64,000 bases of DNA from Cardinalis cardinalis (Eukaryota > Chordata > Aves > Passeriformes > Cardinalidae): positions 4,614,673 to 4,678,672 of the forward strand of contig JACDOX010000051.1 of the NCBI GenBank assembly GCA_014549065.1, read 5' to 3'. How positions within the stretch are numbered: position 1 is the first letter of the stretch; each line of letters begins with the position of its first letter. This document shows positions 34,151 through 45,000 of this stretch, one piece after another. A program made the position numbers and the translations under genes. The notes under the pieces are model-generated. The model was not told where the DNA came from and searched no databases. It saw only the letters and a list, made by a program, of their open reading frames with translations.

Positions 34151-35421
34151 ATTACCCAGTTTTGTATTTTATTTTCAGTTTCATCTTCTTCCAGAGGCAG
34201 TGGAGAGCATTCAATATCATAAACACCGGGACCAACAAGCACCTTCCACACTTCTGACAAAAATTCCTTCTTATCCACTTCAGGTCTGAAGCAAGGAATG
34301 AAGTACTGCAAAAATAATTATTACTTACAGCAGTTGGAAATGTAAAGGATGTGACAGAGGTATTTCTGCTTTGCTTGTAATTTTGCAATAGTTCAAGTCA
34401 TTAACTTCTGCATCCAAGAAGTATTTGTTTTCAATAATTTAAATGCAAAGTGATGCACAGAAGGTATTAAAAGCTTTAGCTACAACCACCTCTACCTTGT
34501 AAACCTAGTGACTGAAGAGCCTCTTCCCCTTGGACAAACTCCAAAATACTCTTGACTTGATAAAGCAAATCTAGACCTTTTTTATTTTATTTTTTTAAAC
34601 AATTTGCCAAAACTGGAATGAGAGATAAATAGAAGGCACAACAATTTTGCTTTTTTTATACAAATACAAACTAAACATGAAAAAAACTCCCTATTTCAAT
34701 AAAAAATTTCACAAGTTCAGGAAAAGTGTTTGAAGAGTCAAGTTCTAGACATTTAAAACCTATCCCACAATCCAAAATTTCAAAGTGGTAAAACAGTAGT
34801 TCGAATTCCTTGCTGTGATCATGTATCAAAAGGAAAAGAGATTCTACGGATACCCATTATTCCACTTTTACAGCGCCACAGAAAGGTGAAAGTCAATTTT
34901 TTCAAGTGGCAATGTCTCCAGACCAGAGGATGTTCGTATGACCCTCAAAGAAACACCAAGAGTTTTGCTTTTCTGCCCTTGGAATACTTGCCAAGAACTA
35001 TGTTTTCCTACAGGCTCTTGAACACATGCACGTGAAATATTATTCCGCTGACTGCACCCAAATTCGTTAGAAAGAGGGGAGGAAAAAAAAGAAAAAAAGA
35101 AAGACATTCCTTTAGGAAAAACCACTGGTACCAAAAAAAACCCAAAAATCAGTCCGTAAGTTTGAGGTGAAGAAGAAAATTCAGTTCTTTTCTTTTTAAA
35201 ATCCACTTTTCCTAAAACGTTGTTCCACAAAGCTGGAATCTGGGACAAGGACTAGAAAAAAAAAAATCACAGAACCATAACACAAACAAAAAGGGGCCAA
35301 AATAGTATCAAACGTAGCAGTCTATAACAGGCTAGGGCCACATTCCAAGATACCCAAGGCTGAAATTCACAAATCTGCAGGAAAAAGGGTTTGCGCCATC
35401 ACGTCAACATCCACGATGAAT
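34150..35421 (-). other. G3BP1: G3BP1 proximal 3' UTR
   Basis: Minus-strand sequence after the TGA is AT-rich with long T runs, and parts resemble my recollection of the mammalian G3BP1 3' UTR (ttttaggaaaa near 35210). A consensus AATAAA in gaaaataaaatac lies at 34168-34173, giving a UTR of about 1.27 kb. Further signals downstream could give longer forms. Confidence 0.6.
34168..34173 (-). terminator. Candidate G3BP1 poly(A) signal
   Basis: AATAAA on the minus strand, about 1.25 kb past the stop. I infer it is the proximal site because it is the first clear consensus hexamer downstream of the stop. Confidence 0.5.
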
Positions 35422-35628
35422 TCACTGGCGTTGCCCGATGCCCCTTCCAGCTCCAAATCCTGGCTTCTGGGACATTCCTCCACGAGGAGGCCCTCGAATC
35501 CCACCTCCCAGCCCCCCACGAGTGCCTCCAGGTCCACGGGGTCTGTTATCTCTGCGGTCACCCTCCCTGGCAGCTCGTGTTTTCTTCTCCTCCACGTTCA
35601 GGCGCACCTCTCCCCTGAACATGATGGG
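35422..35628 (-). CDS. G3BP1: G3BP1 exon 12 coding part (207 nt), RGG box
   Basis: Acceptor ctgttgcag. It encodes PIMFRGEVRLNVEEKKTRAA, REGDRRDNRPRGPGGTRGGL, then GGGIRGPPRGGMSQKPGFGA and GRGIGQRQ, followed by TGA at 35424-35422. The Arg-Gly tail binds RNA and is needed for condensation in the family. Confidence 0.97.
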   Translation of the reverse strand, partial: PIMFRGEVRLNVEEKKTRAAREGDRRDNRPRGPGGTRGGLGGGIRGPPRGGMSQKPGFGAGRGIGQRQ

Positions 35629-38600
35629 CTGCAACAGAAGCACAGAAGGTGCTGTCATTAATGGGTCACCAGGAGCTCTTTAAGGTCAAGCAGATTCCTG
35701 CAACTTTGTCTCAGATCCTCCTTTCCACGAAAGACTGAAGGGTCTTAGGATTACCTACTAAACAATGGCAGTAGCAAAACCAAGCATCCAGTCTTGGGGC
35801 TTTACTGGAAAAAATAAAGACGTGAAAGAGTGACCCTTGAAAAGCCATCTCAGGCTGAACACAGAACATTCTGATGGGTTTCAGAAAAGCTCCCTGCATG
35901 GTTATGAGGGTGCATCCAGAGTCCCTGCCTACCACAGCAGGCAGGCATGGACACACATTCTGCATTAGCAATCACTGCTGACAGGCTGAGCAGGTACCTC
36001 CTGCCTTTGTTAGCAAAATTCTTTTCAGTGTGCACACCAATACAGCTTCTTCCTTTCAGCCTCTGACAAACAAGATTCTACTTGTCCATAGAATCAGACT
36101 CTCTCTACCTTGTCCTCCTGAAAGCTTCCTGTGTTCAGCAATCTCCCACTAGAAAAAGGCTCTGTAATGAGCTCCTACAAACTACTTCAATGGCAAAGAC
36201 TGCACAAATCTTGGTAACAGGAGGGAAAAACATCACATCTACTTTAATATGCTCAAAAAAATCTAAAGGCATCAAGTACATTCTCTTCCTGTTAAGCNGA
36301 AAAACACTGTCTGTTGTCAATAGACCAAAAACCACTGACTGGAAATTTATTTACCCTGTTGCTAAGGATCTTCTGAACAGGCTCAGGATCATCAAACACC
36401 ACAAACCCAAAATTAGGGAGCTTTCCACCACTGTTGATGCGGAGTTCAACAACATTGCCATAGCCTGCAAGAGAAAAGCCAAGTTCTTGGGTCATACATT
36501 AGAATGCTCTGTTGGCCACGCCCATGGCTGNAACCCCCACCCCCTCAAGGGCAGCAAAGCAACCAACTTACTTTGGAAAAAGTCTTTAAGTTCAGATTTA
36601 TCCACATCATGGGGAAGGTTCCCAACAAACAGCTGATGACTGTCTGGGTATCTCACAATCCGCCTGGTTTCAACATCGCCTTGTTCACCCTCGCGAACTT
36701 CAACAGAAAAACAAAACTGATTTTAGAAAAGCCAGTCCCCACAACAAACAGGAAAACAAGCTGTGGTCAGAATTATCCCCATTAGAAAGAATCAATTCNC
36801 ACTGTCTATCCATTCATATATAAAAAAAGTAGTCTACACTAGCAAGTGTGTAATGATTTGCTTTTTATCACCTGGCTGAGGCCAAGATTGAATTTTCACT
36901 TGAGTAAAAATCGTTTGCTTACTGAATAAAATAATGATATTTCAAAAGCTTTAATTATCACATTGCTTCCCCAAAACCTTTAAGCAACAGAAAACAGCTT
37001 CTTTGCAGCTTCTCTTACTTGGCCTAGGACCCCGCTGAGGTGGGATGCTCGTTCGCTGCTCCCTCACTCGCTGATCCCTCTGAGGTCTCTGAGGGGGGGT
37101 CTGGGATTCAGGCTTTGCCTCAGGGCGGGGCTGCACAAATTCAAAAAGGAGTGAACAGTTGAGAGTCAGACATACCGGCAGGTTCAGCTTTTAAGAGCTC
37201 ACTATCAAGTTGGTAATAAAAATACAGGAAGAGGCAATAGTTTTTTCCACCTGTGACTAACATACATGTTAGCTCATGTTGGCTTATATGCTAAAAGCAA
37301 GCAGCATTCCCATGAANATTCCCTGTTTTCCTCCATGAGAAACAATTAATTCTCAATCCAAAAACCAAGGAATAACATCTTCATAAAGTCTACCAGGAAT
37401 CACAGAATGCTGTAAGTCTTTGGGGCCTGGGAAGTCAAATCAGAAGCAAGCAGATTTCACTCTCTTTCCCGTCAGCCAGTTNAGCACTTAAACTTCTCCA
37501 GGCGCTGGATTCCTACCTGCGAGACCGGTACTTTCACAACATGAGGTGGTATTCCTGACACTGGGACAGCCCCACTGGGAGGAAGGTTCTTGCTGGTTAC
37601 TGATGCCCAGGAAAATGTCTTAAAAAAAAAAAAAAGAGAATGATATTAACTAACTACATCTCCGTCTGAAATTTATTACTGATAGGACAGCTAACAGACA
37701 CAGGATANCAGGACCAAATTTTAACTTGTACTTGAAAATCAGGAGCCAGCCAATAGCAGTTTCNCCACAATTTCCTAAAAATTATTTAAATTCAAAAGAC
37801 TCAGTGCAGCGACAATGGAGTCACACTTCTACTCTACTCCTGAATTCCAGAGTTGAAACAGGACACAGTAGTGGCCCAACACCAAGTTTCACATCAAGGT
37901 TAACCAAAGTATTGGATTCCTGAGTCCCAATCTGTCCACTTTTACCTTCCTTAACACTGAGAAGTGACAAAAATCCCCAGGTTAAAATAAAGCTGTGTAA
38001 ATAGACAGGAGAGCCCTCTGATCAAATCACATCAGAGAAAAGAGAGATCCACTGTCATTACCCTGGAGTCCTCTTGCACTGCAGGAGCTGGATCAGCAGG
38101 AGCTGGAGAAGGACTCTTTTCCACAGTCTCTTCTGGAGCAGATTCCTCTAATACTGGCTCAGACTTTTCTTCCTGGACCTCTGGTTCAGGTTCCTGTTCA
38201 GGTTCTGCCTCTGGCTCAGGCTCAGGCTCTGCAGCTGTCTCTTCCAGGTGTTCCTCAATGTCATTGCTATTATACAGCAGCACAAAAAGCAGGAAAAAGA
38301 GGTGGTATTGTATTTATTCTATTACTGGTGATAAGCAGTGCTACTTATGCAATACAGAAGTCAGGTTCATGACATCTGAGAAGAAGAACAAGGCCAAATA
38401 AGGCCACGTTGCACAAGGATGCAAATTTTGCACTGGTACACTATAAAGCAGCAAAAAAAAAAATACAGTCTCCATGTTCAGACTAACAGCATTTTATTTT
38501 CAGCTGATGAATAAACAAAAATTTTTTGACTGTCAGAAGAAAACTATTAATAGCAATAAATTCATGTGACCTGTTCTACAAGCAGCCTCTCACACAACAC

Positions 38601-41600
38601 CTGACTTCATCTATAAATATATTATTACCTGACAGCCTGCTCATAATAAGCACCACTATCATCAGGAACAGCCTCAGGTGTCTGCTGTCTTTCCTCAGGT
38701 TCCTCCCCTTCCTCCTCTGATTCTAAATAAGGTTAGAAAAGAAAAAAAAATAACACACATCTTTAGTAAGAGGCTCAAACACAAGGCACCTATCACAAAA
38801 TACAGGTGAAGTTTCTGCCACAGAACACACAAGAAGCACTTTTGAGATGTGACATGAAAGAGACATTATTTTATATTTCCACTATCACTTCAGTTACACA
38901 GTTTTGACCAAGGTTAAAAAACATGCTTCAAATACTTCAGAGAGCAAGATTTATNACTTCCAAATCTGACTGCAACTGCCAAAATAAGTCTTATGGTTCT
39001 TGTAATAGAAACAGATTATGCCAGAAAAATAATCATCTGCATGTCACAANTCCTTGCTGGACCATAAAGAACTACAGGCAAGGAAAAAACCTACAAGCAC
39101 ATGAAATCTAACACTAATCTGTCTTCTCCAGCAAGATCTCCTTTGGTTTAGGAATGAATGTTGATATAGATCCAGAATCAAACACCAANAGAACCATCCA
39201 AAAATTTCTGCTGCTTACCCTCTGGAGGTTCAGTATCCGAGTCCCCAAAAACCTCATCCTGGTAGCGGAAGATGTCATTGTGGACATAGAACTTGTTTGC
39301 AACAGAGCCCTAAGAGCAAATCACAGGGAAGAACTGAATCAATTACAACAATCNGGTAATGTAAAAATTGAAATAATGTGAAAACAAGAAAGGTTNGAGC
39401 AAATTGTCCTTTCCACAAGATTAATCCAAATTTGCCTCTTTTAAGAAAATAATGTTATTTGGGGCAGGAAAACGACAAAGAAAAAACATCACTCCTAACA
39501 TGTTAAGTATGGATGGAACAAAGGAAAAAAAATTTGTTCAAGTGCTTTTAATTCCAATAGCTTACAACACTAAAGAAGTGATTGACAACTTCCTGGTGTT
39601 CAAAGTATCAATTTTTATCTCCAAGTCATATTGTCAAACAGAGTGATCTTGCAACACTCCTTTTTCACTATCATTTTCAATTCTGTGAACTGCTTTGTTA
39701 AAGAAGTCTATTTAAAAATGCCACTTCAAATGCTAAATCAGCACTTTATGAACAAGAAAATCTGGAACCCGTATTTTCAAAGTGACAGGACGCATTTCCC
39801 TCTTTCTACTACCTCTTTTTCAGTAAAAAGACCGGTTGCTAGGATAGCAAATCAAAGACAATATAGTTTTAATATGCTTAAGAAAAAAATGTGTTGCACT
39901 AACCTAGGAGTATAAAGTCAGGATATTTATAACTGATTTCAATATCCAAGGACAATGTACAATCACACAGAAGTAGTGTAATTCCCAAAGGAATTTTCAG
40001 AACNTAACTGCTGAATTTTGCGGCAAGTAACCTTCCCAGTTGAACCCTTGAGAGCGCAGCCCCTGGCAGCCCAGCACACCCACCTCAGGAGCGAGCACGA
40101 AGGTCTGCATGAACCTGCGCACGGGCTGCATGTTATTGGAGAGCTCCCCCATCACCTGCACCACCACGCCATCGTTGAGGGTGGCGTGGGCGTCCACATG
40201 ACGGATCTTTGTGTGGCAATCCTTGAAGTTTAGTGACAGCACCTTCTTGTGGATATCCTAGGAAAGAATGGTACATGTGGGTTATGCTGCAGAAGCTGTT
40301 TCTGCCAAGNAAGCAGCTTTCAGAAAAAGCAAAATCATACACACTGGTTTAAGATACATTCCCTAACTCTGGAGGGAGAGCTTGGCAGGATGCTTGTTAA
40401 GTTTGCTTTGCAAGCAATTTTACATTATAAGCTTTCTATGANGGAAGCACATTTTGCCTAACTATTGCTGTCTACAGTCAAGAAGGTGCTTTTCCTCCCC
40501 ATTTTTTTTTCTTCTTTTACAGAAAGCACTTGAACAGTGTGGGGGTGAATCAGAGCTGGATACATTTCTTTTCTCAACCATAAAGGTGACAAAATAGAAG
40601 GAAAGAACAGCTTTCTTTTTAAAAGTTCTTACAGATTGCCCATAGACTGCGTCAGCTGGTTTTCCATTGGAATCCAAGCCACCGTGGACATAGGAAGAGT
40701 TCTTTCCATAAAACCTGGTGGAAAGAAATATTTTAATACCAAGCTTTGCTGTGTAAGAACACTGAGCCTCTCTATTAGAGTGCAGTACAAATAATACACT
40801 TTCAAGTAAGTTTCCTGTCTGAGTCACTAGAATAAAGCCACAAAATCTCATAATCCTGTTGCCAATCTGGGGATGGGAGGAAAACAAAGTTCTCATGTAA
40901 GCTGCGGCATTCAGGTGTGTCAGAGACCCACGCACCAACAACCAAAAAGCCAAAGTCTCACGGGAGCTCATGATCCAATCCCATTACCCTCTTTCTGCAT
41001 GAGGTCTCCAAAACAACACCCTGAACATCCTGGATGCTGAAGGCTCCCTNTCAAGTTCTGATTTCAAGCTTGAGCAAGGAGCAACGGGACTGTTTTGCTC
41101 TCCTACAGTAAAAAAAGTATTGCAGGTAAATCTTCCCTTCTGGAACTGAGAGGTTATCACCTGAAATTCCCCAAGCACCATGGCACTGCACTCTGCCAGC
41201 AGATAAAAGACTGGAATGGATTCCATGGCACAGAGTCAACTGTCCCCTAACCTGAAGGGATGAGGCCAGCTGTCCACCAAAGTGGAGAAACACTCTGAGT
41301 AACTGTTCCTGAGACTGGATGGGGGGAAGGTGTTAGAAACNTCATCTGGCTACTCAAAACACAACAAAATGAAGTGTATCTTCATAAACGAGAGTAGTTT
41401 CAGAAGGATACCTGTCACACCAAACAGGACTGATTTGTTTAGATAATGGATTATTGTCTGTTGCATATCCACAATTTCCTGACTTTCCTTTTAGAAAGAG
41501 CTGGTGTGCCTCCCAGGAGAGACCAGTAGACAAGCACACAACTTATTCAATGTNTCCTCCTAGTGAGAGGGCATTTTATCAAGCCAAAAACTACAGAAAT

Positions 41601-41996
41601 GCTCAACTAAGTGGTATTTCTCCAACTTCAATTTCTGTTGATTACACNCAGAAGTGGCAAACAGCATTTCAGTTAGAACCAGAACTCAGAAAATTAAAGA
41701 ATTCCTGTAGTCTTTATTATCCATCTTTTAACCCAGCTGATCAAAACCAAAAGTAAACAATGCTCAGCATCTTAAATAAATCAGTTATTTTAAGTGATCA
41801 AATTCAGCAAGCTGACACAGTAATAAGATCATTTGCCAATTTTAGCACACAAGTTGAGAAATTCACACAAAAAACCAGCTCCAAGTGAAGCAGAGCTTTA
41901 CCTGTGCAAATAGTCAGGTGCTTGGTTCAGCAGGGTATAGTACTGCCTCACGAACTCCCGCCCGACCAGCAGGGGACTTGGCTTCTCCATCACCAT
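35422..41996 (-). CDS. G3BP1: Ras GTPase-activating protein-binding protein 1 (stress granule nucleator), complete
   Basis: Cytoplasmic RNA-binding protein that dimerises and condenses with untranslated mRNA to nucleate stress granules. Eleven coding segments with AG/GT borders join in frame to 465 codons plus TGA (35422-35424); human has 466 residues. Visible in order: NTF2-like domain (about residues 1-139) starting MVMEKPSPLLVGREFVRQYY with Phe33 (HRFYG) for FGDF-type partners; acidic region (about 140-225) with EESEEE placing Ser149 as in human; KSPSPAPAD placing Ser232; proline-rich segment; RRM (about 339-415) with LFVGNL and KLPNFGFVVF; Arg/Gly-rich tail RGPPRGGMSQKPGFGAGRG. It is G3BP1 rather than G3BP2 because it has KPADAVYGQ, lacks the extra residues before GGKLPNF, and has GLRA1 and ATOX1 as neighbours. 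Some stretches (DIHKKVLSLNF) look more like G3BP2. The start is ATGGTGATGG after a purine-rich leader, as in the family. Confidence 0.98.
36355..36464 (-). CDS. G3BP1: G3BP1 exon 11 (110 nt), RRM core
   Basis: Acceptor ctcttgcag, donor gtaaat. It encodes SYGNVVELRINSGGKLPNFG then FVVFDDPEPVQKILSNR, including RNP1. It lacks the extra residues G3BP2 has before GGKLPNF. Confidence 0.97.
36572..36697 (-). CDS. G3BP1: G3BP1 exon 10 (126 nt), RRM start
   Basis: Acceptor ctgttgaag, donor gtaagt. It encodes IREGEQGDVETRRIVRYPDS, then HQLFVGNLPHDVDKSELKDF. The RNP2 motif LFVGNL is intact. It is one residue shorter than human (IREGEQ for IREAGEQ), which accounts for the 465- against 466-residue length. 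Confidence 0.97.
37019..37130 (-). CDS. G3BP1: G3BP1 exon 9 (112 nt)
   Basis: Acceptor tttgtgcag, donor gtaaga. It encodes PRPEAKPESQTPPQRPQRDQ then RVREQRTSIPPQRGPRP, a basic disordered linker before the RRM. Confidence 0.96.
37517..37618 (-). CDS. G3BP1: G3BP1 exon 8 (102 nt)
   Basis: A run of Ts then aag as acceptor, donor gtagga. It encodes TFSWASVTSKNLPPSGAVPV then SGIPPHVVKVPVSQ, the conserved proline-containing linker. Confidence 0.97.
38062..38266 (-). CDS. G3BP1: G3BP1 exon 7 (205 nt), acidic Glu-Pro region
   Basis: Acceptor tataatag, donor gtaatg. It encodes SNDIEEHLEETAAEPEPEPE, then EEKSEPVLEE and KSPSPAPADPAPAVQEDSR. This low-complexity acidic segment inhibits condensation in the human protein. 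Ser232 falls at the second serine of KSPSP. Confidence 0.96.
38629..38722 (-). CDS. G3BP1: G3BP1 exon 6 (94 nt)
   Basis: Acceptor cttatttag, donor gtaata. It encodes ESEEEGEEPEERQQTPEAVP then DDSGAYYEQAV. The serine of EESEEE is residue 149, the position of the human phosphosite. Confidence 0.96.
39219..39309 (-). CDS. G3BP1: G3BP1 exon 5 (91 nt)
   Basis: Acceptor gctcttag, donor gtaagc. It encodes GSVANKFYVHNDIFRYQDEV then FGDSDTEPPE, the end of the NTF2-like domain and the start of the acidic region. Confidence 0.97.
40084..40257 (-). CDS. G3BP1: G3BP1 exon 4 (174 nt)
   Basis: Acceptor tttcctag, donor gtgggt. It encodes 58 residues, DIHKKVLSLNFKDCHTKIRH through FMQTFVLAPE, in the NTF2-like domain. 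GELSNNMQPVRR replaces the human GLLSNNNQALRR stretch. Confidence 0.97.
40633..40714 (-). CDS. G3BP1: G3BP1 exon 3 (82 nt)
   Basis: Acceptor tccaccag, donor gtaaga. It encodes FYGKNSSYVHGGLDSNGKPA then DAVYGQS, the middle of the NTF2-like fold. The GKPADAVYGQ run is diagnostic for G3BP1 against G3BP2. Confidence 0.97.
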
Positions 41997-42008
41997 TTCT
42001 TTGGTCAA
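41902..42008 (-). CDS. G3BP1: G3BP1 exon 2 (start codon exon; coding 41902-41996)
   Basis: Acceptor gttttcag, donor gtaaag. The ATG at 41996-41994 is followed by GTG ATG GAG. It encodes residues 1-32 up to the split Arg codon (APDYLHR). Confidence 0.97.
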
Positions 42009-45000
42009 CTGAAAACTATGGAAAAAAACAAAAGCTCCATAAACCATGNGCATTTCAAATGGCTGTTCTCATCCTGATTGCATAATCCACCTAATCACAG
42101 TGGAAAGCANGGACCAGGACTGTTTCACCCTGTAAGCAGTTTAAGCAGTGTGTTTTCAGAGTCATCAGAGTTTTGGTGCCAGGGAGAGGATTCCTGGGTA
42201 CCAAACCAGAGGTGGGAGAGGCTGCAAGGCCGAGGCAGGTCACCTCATAACCTGCCAGTAGTTAAGCATCCCACATATCCTCAGGAAAAAGCAGGTGGCA
42301 AGCAAGTAAGGTTCTTCAAGAGGATTTGCTAAGTGGCTAAGACATTTACAGTCAATCCAAATTCTACTTACCTCACTTGACTTCACAATCAGAATTAAAA
42401 GTCAGATGTTCTCAGGCAAAGCCTGTGCTACTGTATTAAGGGCATTTTTAGAAGGTCAGAATAAGTCCAATCTATATTTATCAGCAGCACAGCACTATTT
42501 GCTGTGAGTGTCAAGCACTCTGGAGGAATATTAGATTATATTAAAATTATTATGCTACAAACACATACTGCTCTTCCCCTGCTTCCACCAATCTCAGCAA
42601 GTCATTTCTCACTTAAACTCGGACCACCAGTCAAGTGAACAGCACCACCCATGCCCAGGGACAAATCCATCTGGGTACCTTCTACCTACCTTCCATGGAG
42701 CTATAAGTTACAAAAATAAAGTATTTGCAGGTAGGTTACACAATACATGTATCTCCAGCCAAACCAAAGCACATTCCCACATTTCCTTGTTATTAAATAC
42801 TCAAACACGGTTCAAACTCATTCAAAATAGTTTTAAACTCACAGAGACAAACATCAATAGCAGGGCATGTTCTTAGTACCAAATACAGAACCAACAGCAG
42901 ATTTTCTGCTTCACACTCAGNTGCACCAATCAGTAGAGAATGGGGGCTTAGTTCTTTCAGCAGCAAAACTGTTTGCTTTCTCCCACTACTGACCCCCAGT
43001 CTCCTTCACTACAGAGCCCTTTTCCCAATCACATGGTATTCAAATTCCATATGCACACTCTCCAGGTGTGACAAGCAAGTCAAAACAGACACTATTCAGC
43101 TGAGCCCTCTAAAAAGCAATTCAGGAATCATCAATTACTTATCTGCTTTTATTTAATACTGATAACTATAAATAGTGACAAGAAATGATGGTATCAGTAA
43201 CTGGGGGAAAACCCAGACAGGATCACAGCCAGAACACAGAATGGGGGGGAAAACAGGAAGCCAAACTAAGTAGTCTTTTAGCATAGGATAATCCAGAAGG
43301 AGCCTGAAAAAGCTCGTGCCAAGCCAGGCATGTCTCAGGACAAGCTTTCTCTTGTCACAATACCCAAGAGCATCCCATACCCTGGGAAAACTGAGTTGCC
43401 CATGACTTATCCTTCAAACATAGCAAAAGGGAAAGAAAAAGAGTGGCTTTCCCACCTGCCTGTACTCAGGCCTGTCCCAGTTCATCCAAGGATCNTAAAT
43501 GTTTGATACTCACTGTATTTAGTGAATTTCAGAAAACTTGTCCTTTAGACACCAAAAACTGACAACAGAGCAGAGCTTCAGAAGACAGNAGCAGGCTGGT
43601 GTTAATTTCAAACACAACCTACACAGAGTTGCAAAGGAAATCACAACCACACTGCTGGATGGACCAGGAACTCAAAACAGAAGCTTTAAGCTTTAAAGAG
43701 ATGAATGTACTTAAAAAGATGCCATGGAAGCTGGTACTGTGGGTGAAGCTAAGTCCAAACGAACCTGGCAAATTTCATGTATATCAATCAATGGTCAAAC
43801 ACCCAACACATGGTAATCAAGGGACAAGGCAATGNTTAGCCACACTGTCAGAACATCCAGGTAACAGATCCGAGGATGTGATCACACCCAAGCTCCCAGC
43901 AGTGGCCAGAATGCACTGCAATCAGCTTTGCTGCAGGAATGCAGCTAAGACTCAAGGCAGAAGACATANCAGCAGAGCCATAATTTTGTATACATTGAGG
44001 TGTTTTGCTCTGCTTTTAATACCATCACATGTTACCATCTTTTTAAGTCTAGAATAAATGAGAAATCTCCCCATTCTATTTTGAAACACACTTTTCTCTA
44101 GGTTTAAACACAGCAAGAACAACCTGGTGAGCTCCAGAAGAGGTGTCCATAAACTCCCTCTCTTTCACCAGGATATGTGCCTATCGCCACCACACAAAGA
44201 AATGTTACCTACATGTTAATGTGCAGAAAAAATAAGACTAAATATGACCTAGAACTTAAAAAGGCTTTTCAAAACATTCAGAAGCTTTCAGCTGTTAGAG
44301 GACTTTCAAGAGTTAACCATGCAGAAAGGAAGAAATAGTCCATGGCTGGGTCTGGCCTGCAGGAAACACTCAGATTCTGCAAACCACTTTCATTTCAGGA
44401 AGGCTCTACTATCTGTGGTTTTGCAGAAGCCTTTGAACTCAAAATGTAATGTATTACAGATACAGATGTCCAACACCCACAGCACAGTCTGAGGTGACAA
44501 AAACCTCCAAGAGATGAACTCTTGCCTTCTACTGCATGTTAAATGAGATAACCATAAAATATTATCAGACAGTAAGAGAACACAGCAAAGGTAAAGTACA
44601 GCTAAGTGGTGACTACCACTGCTGACTTCATCACACTTTGCTTCCTCTTGAGTACCTGCAAAGCTCCAGAAGGAGCAGGCCAAGCCTAAAGCAGTGGGAG
44701 CAGAAGTGGCAGAAAGACATGACCTGCACTNATAGCTCCAGTCAGCTTAACTAACAAGGCAGGATTTCTTTGCTCCACAACAGTTAAAAATTTGCTTCTG
44801 TGCTGAGAGTTTACAGTCCTACCATACACCACATCACCATTTGGAGAATGACAGGAGGCACACTTAATTTCTTTGTGAANATATAGTTTCCTTGCAATTC
44901 AAGCTTATTCCTACAAATATAAATAGGCAGTTTTCTATTCGGTTCTGATAAACGATGAATTGGGCTCTTCTGAGAATTGTTTTCAAGTGCTTCCTAGAAC

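Larger units (their letters stand above)
35629..41901 (-). other. G3BP1 introns 2-11
   Basis: Ten introns from 107 bp (36465-36571) to 1187 bp (40715-41901) separate the coding exons listed here. I see no nested gene or recognisable mobile element in them. Confidence 0.75.

Noticed and set aside
34868..35248. A 126-codon minus-strand frame downstream of the G3BP1 stop
   Set aside because: It lies in the proximal 3' UTR, includes T-run-derived Phe stretches, and resembles the mammalian G3BP1 UTR rather than a coding exon.
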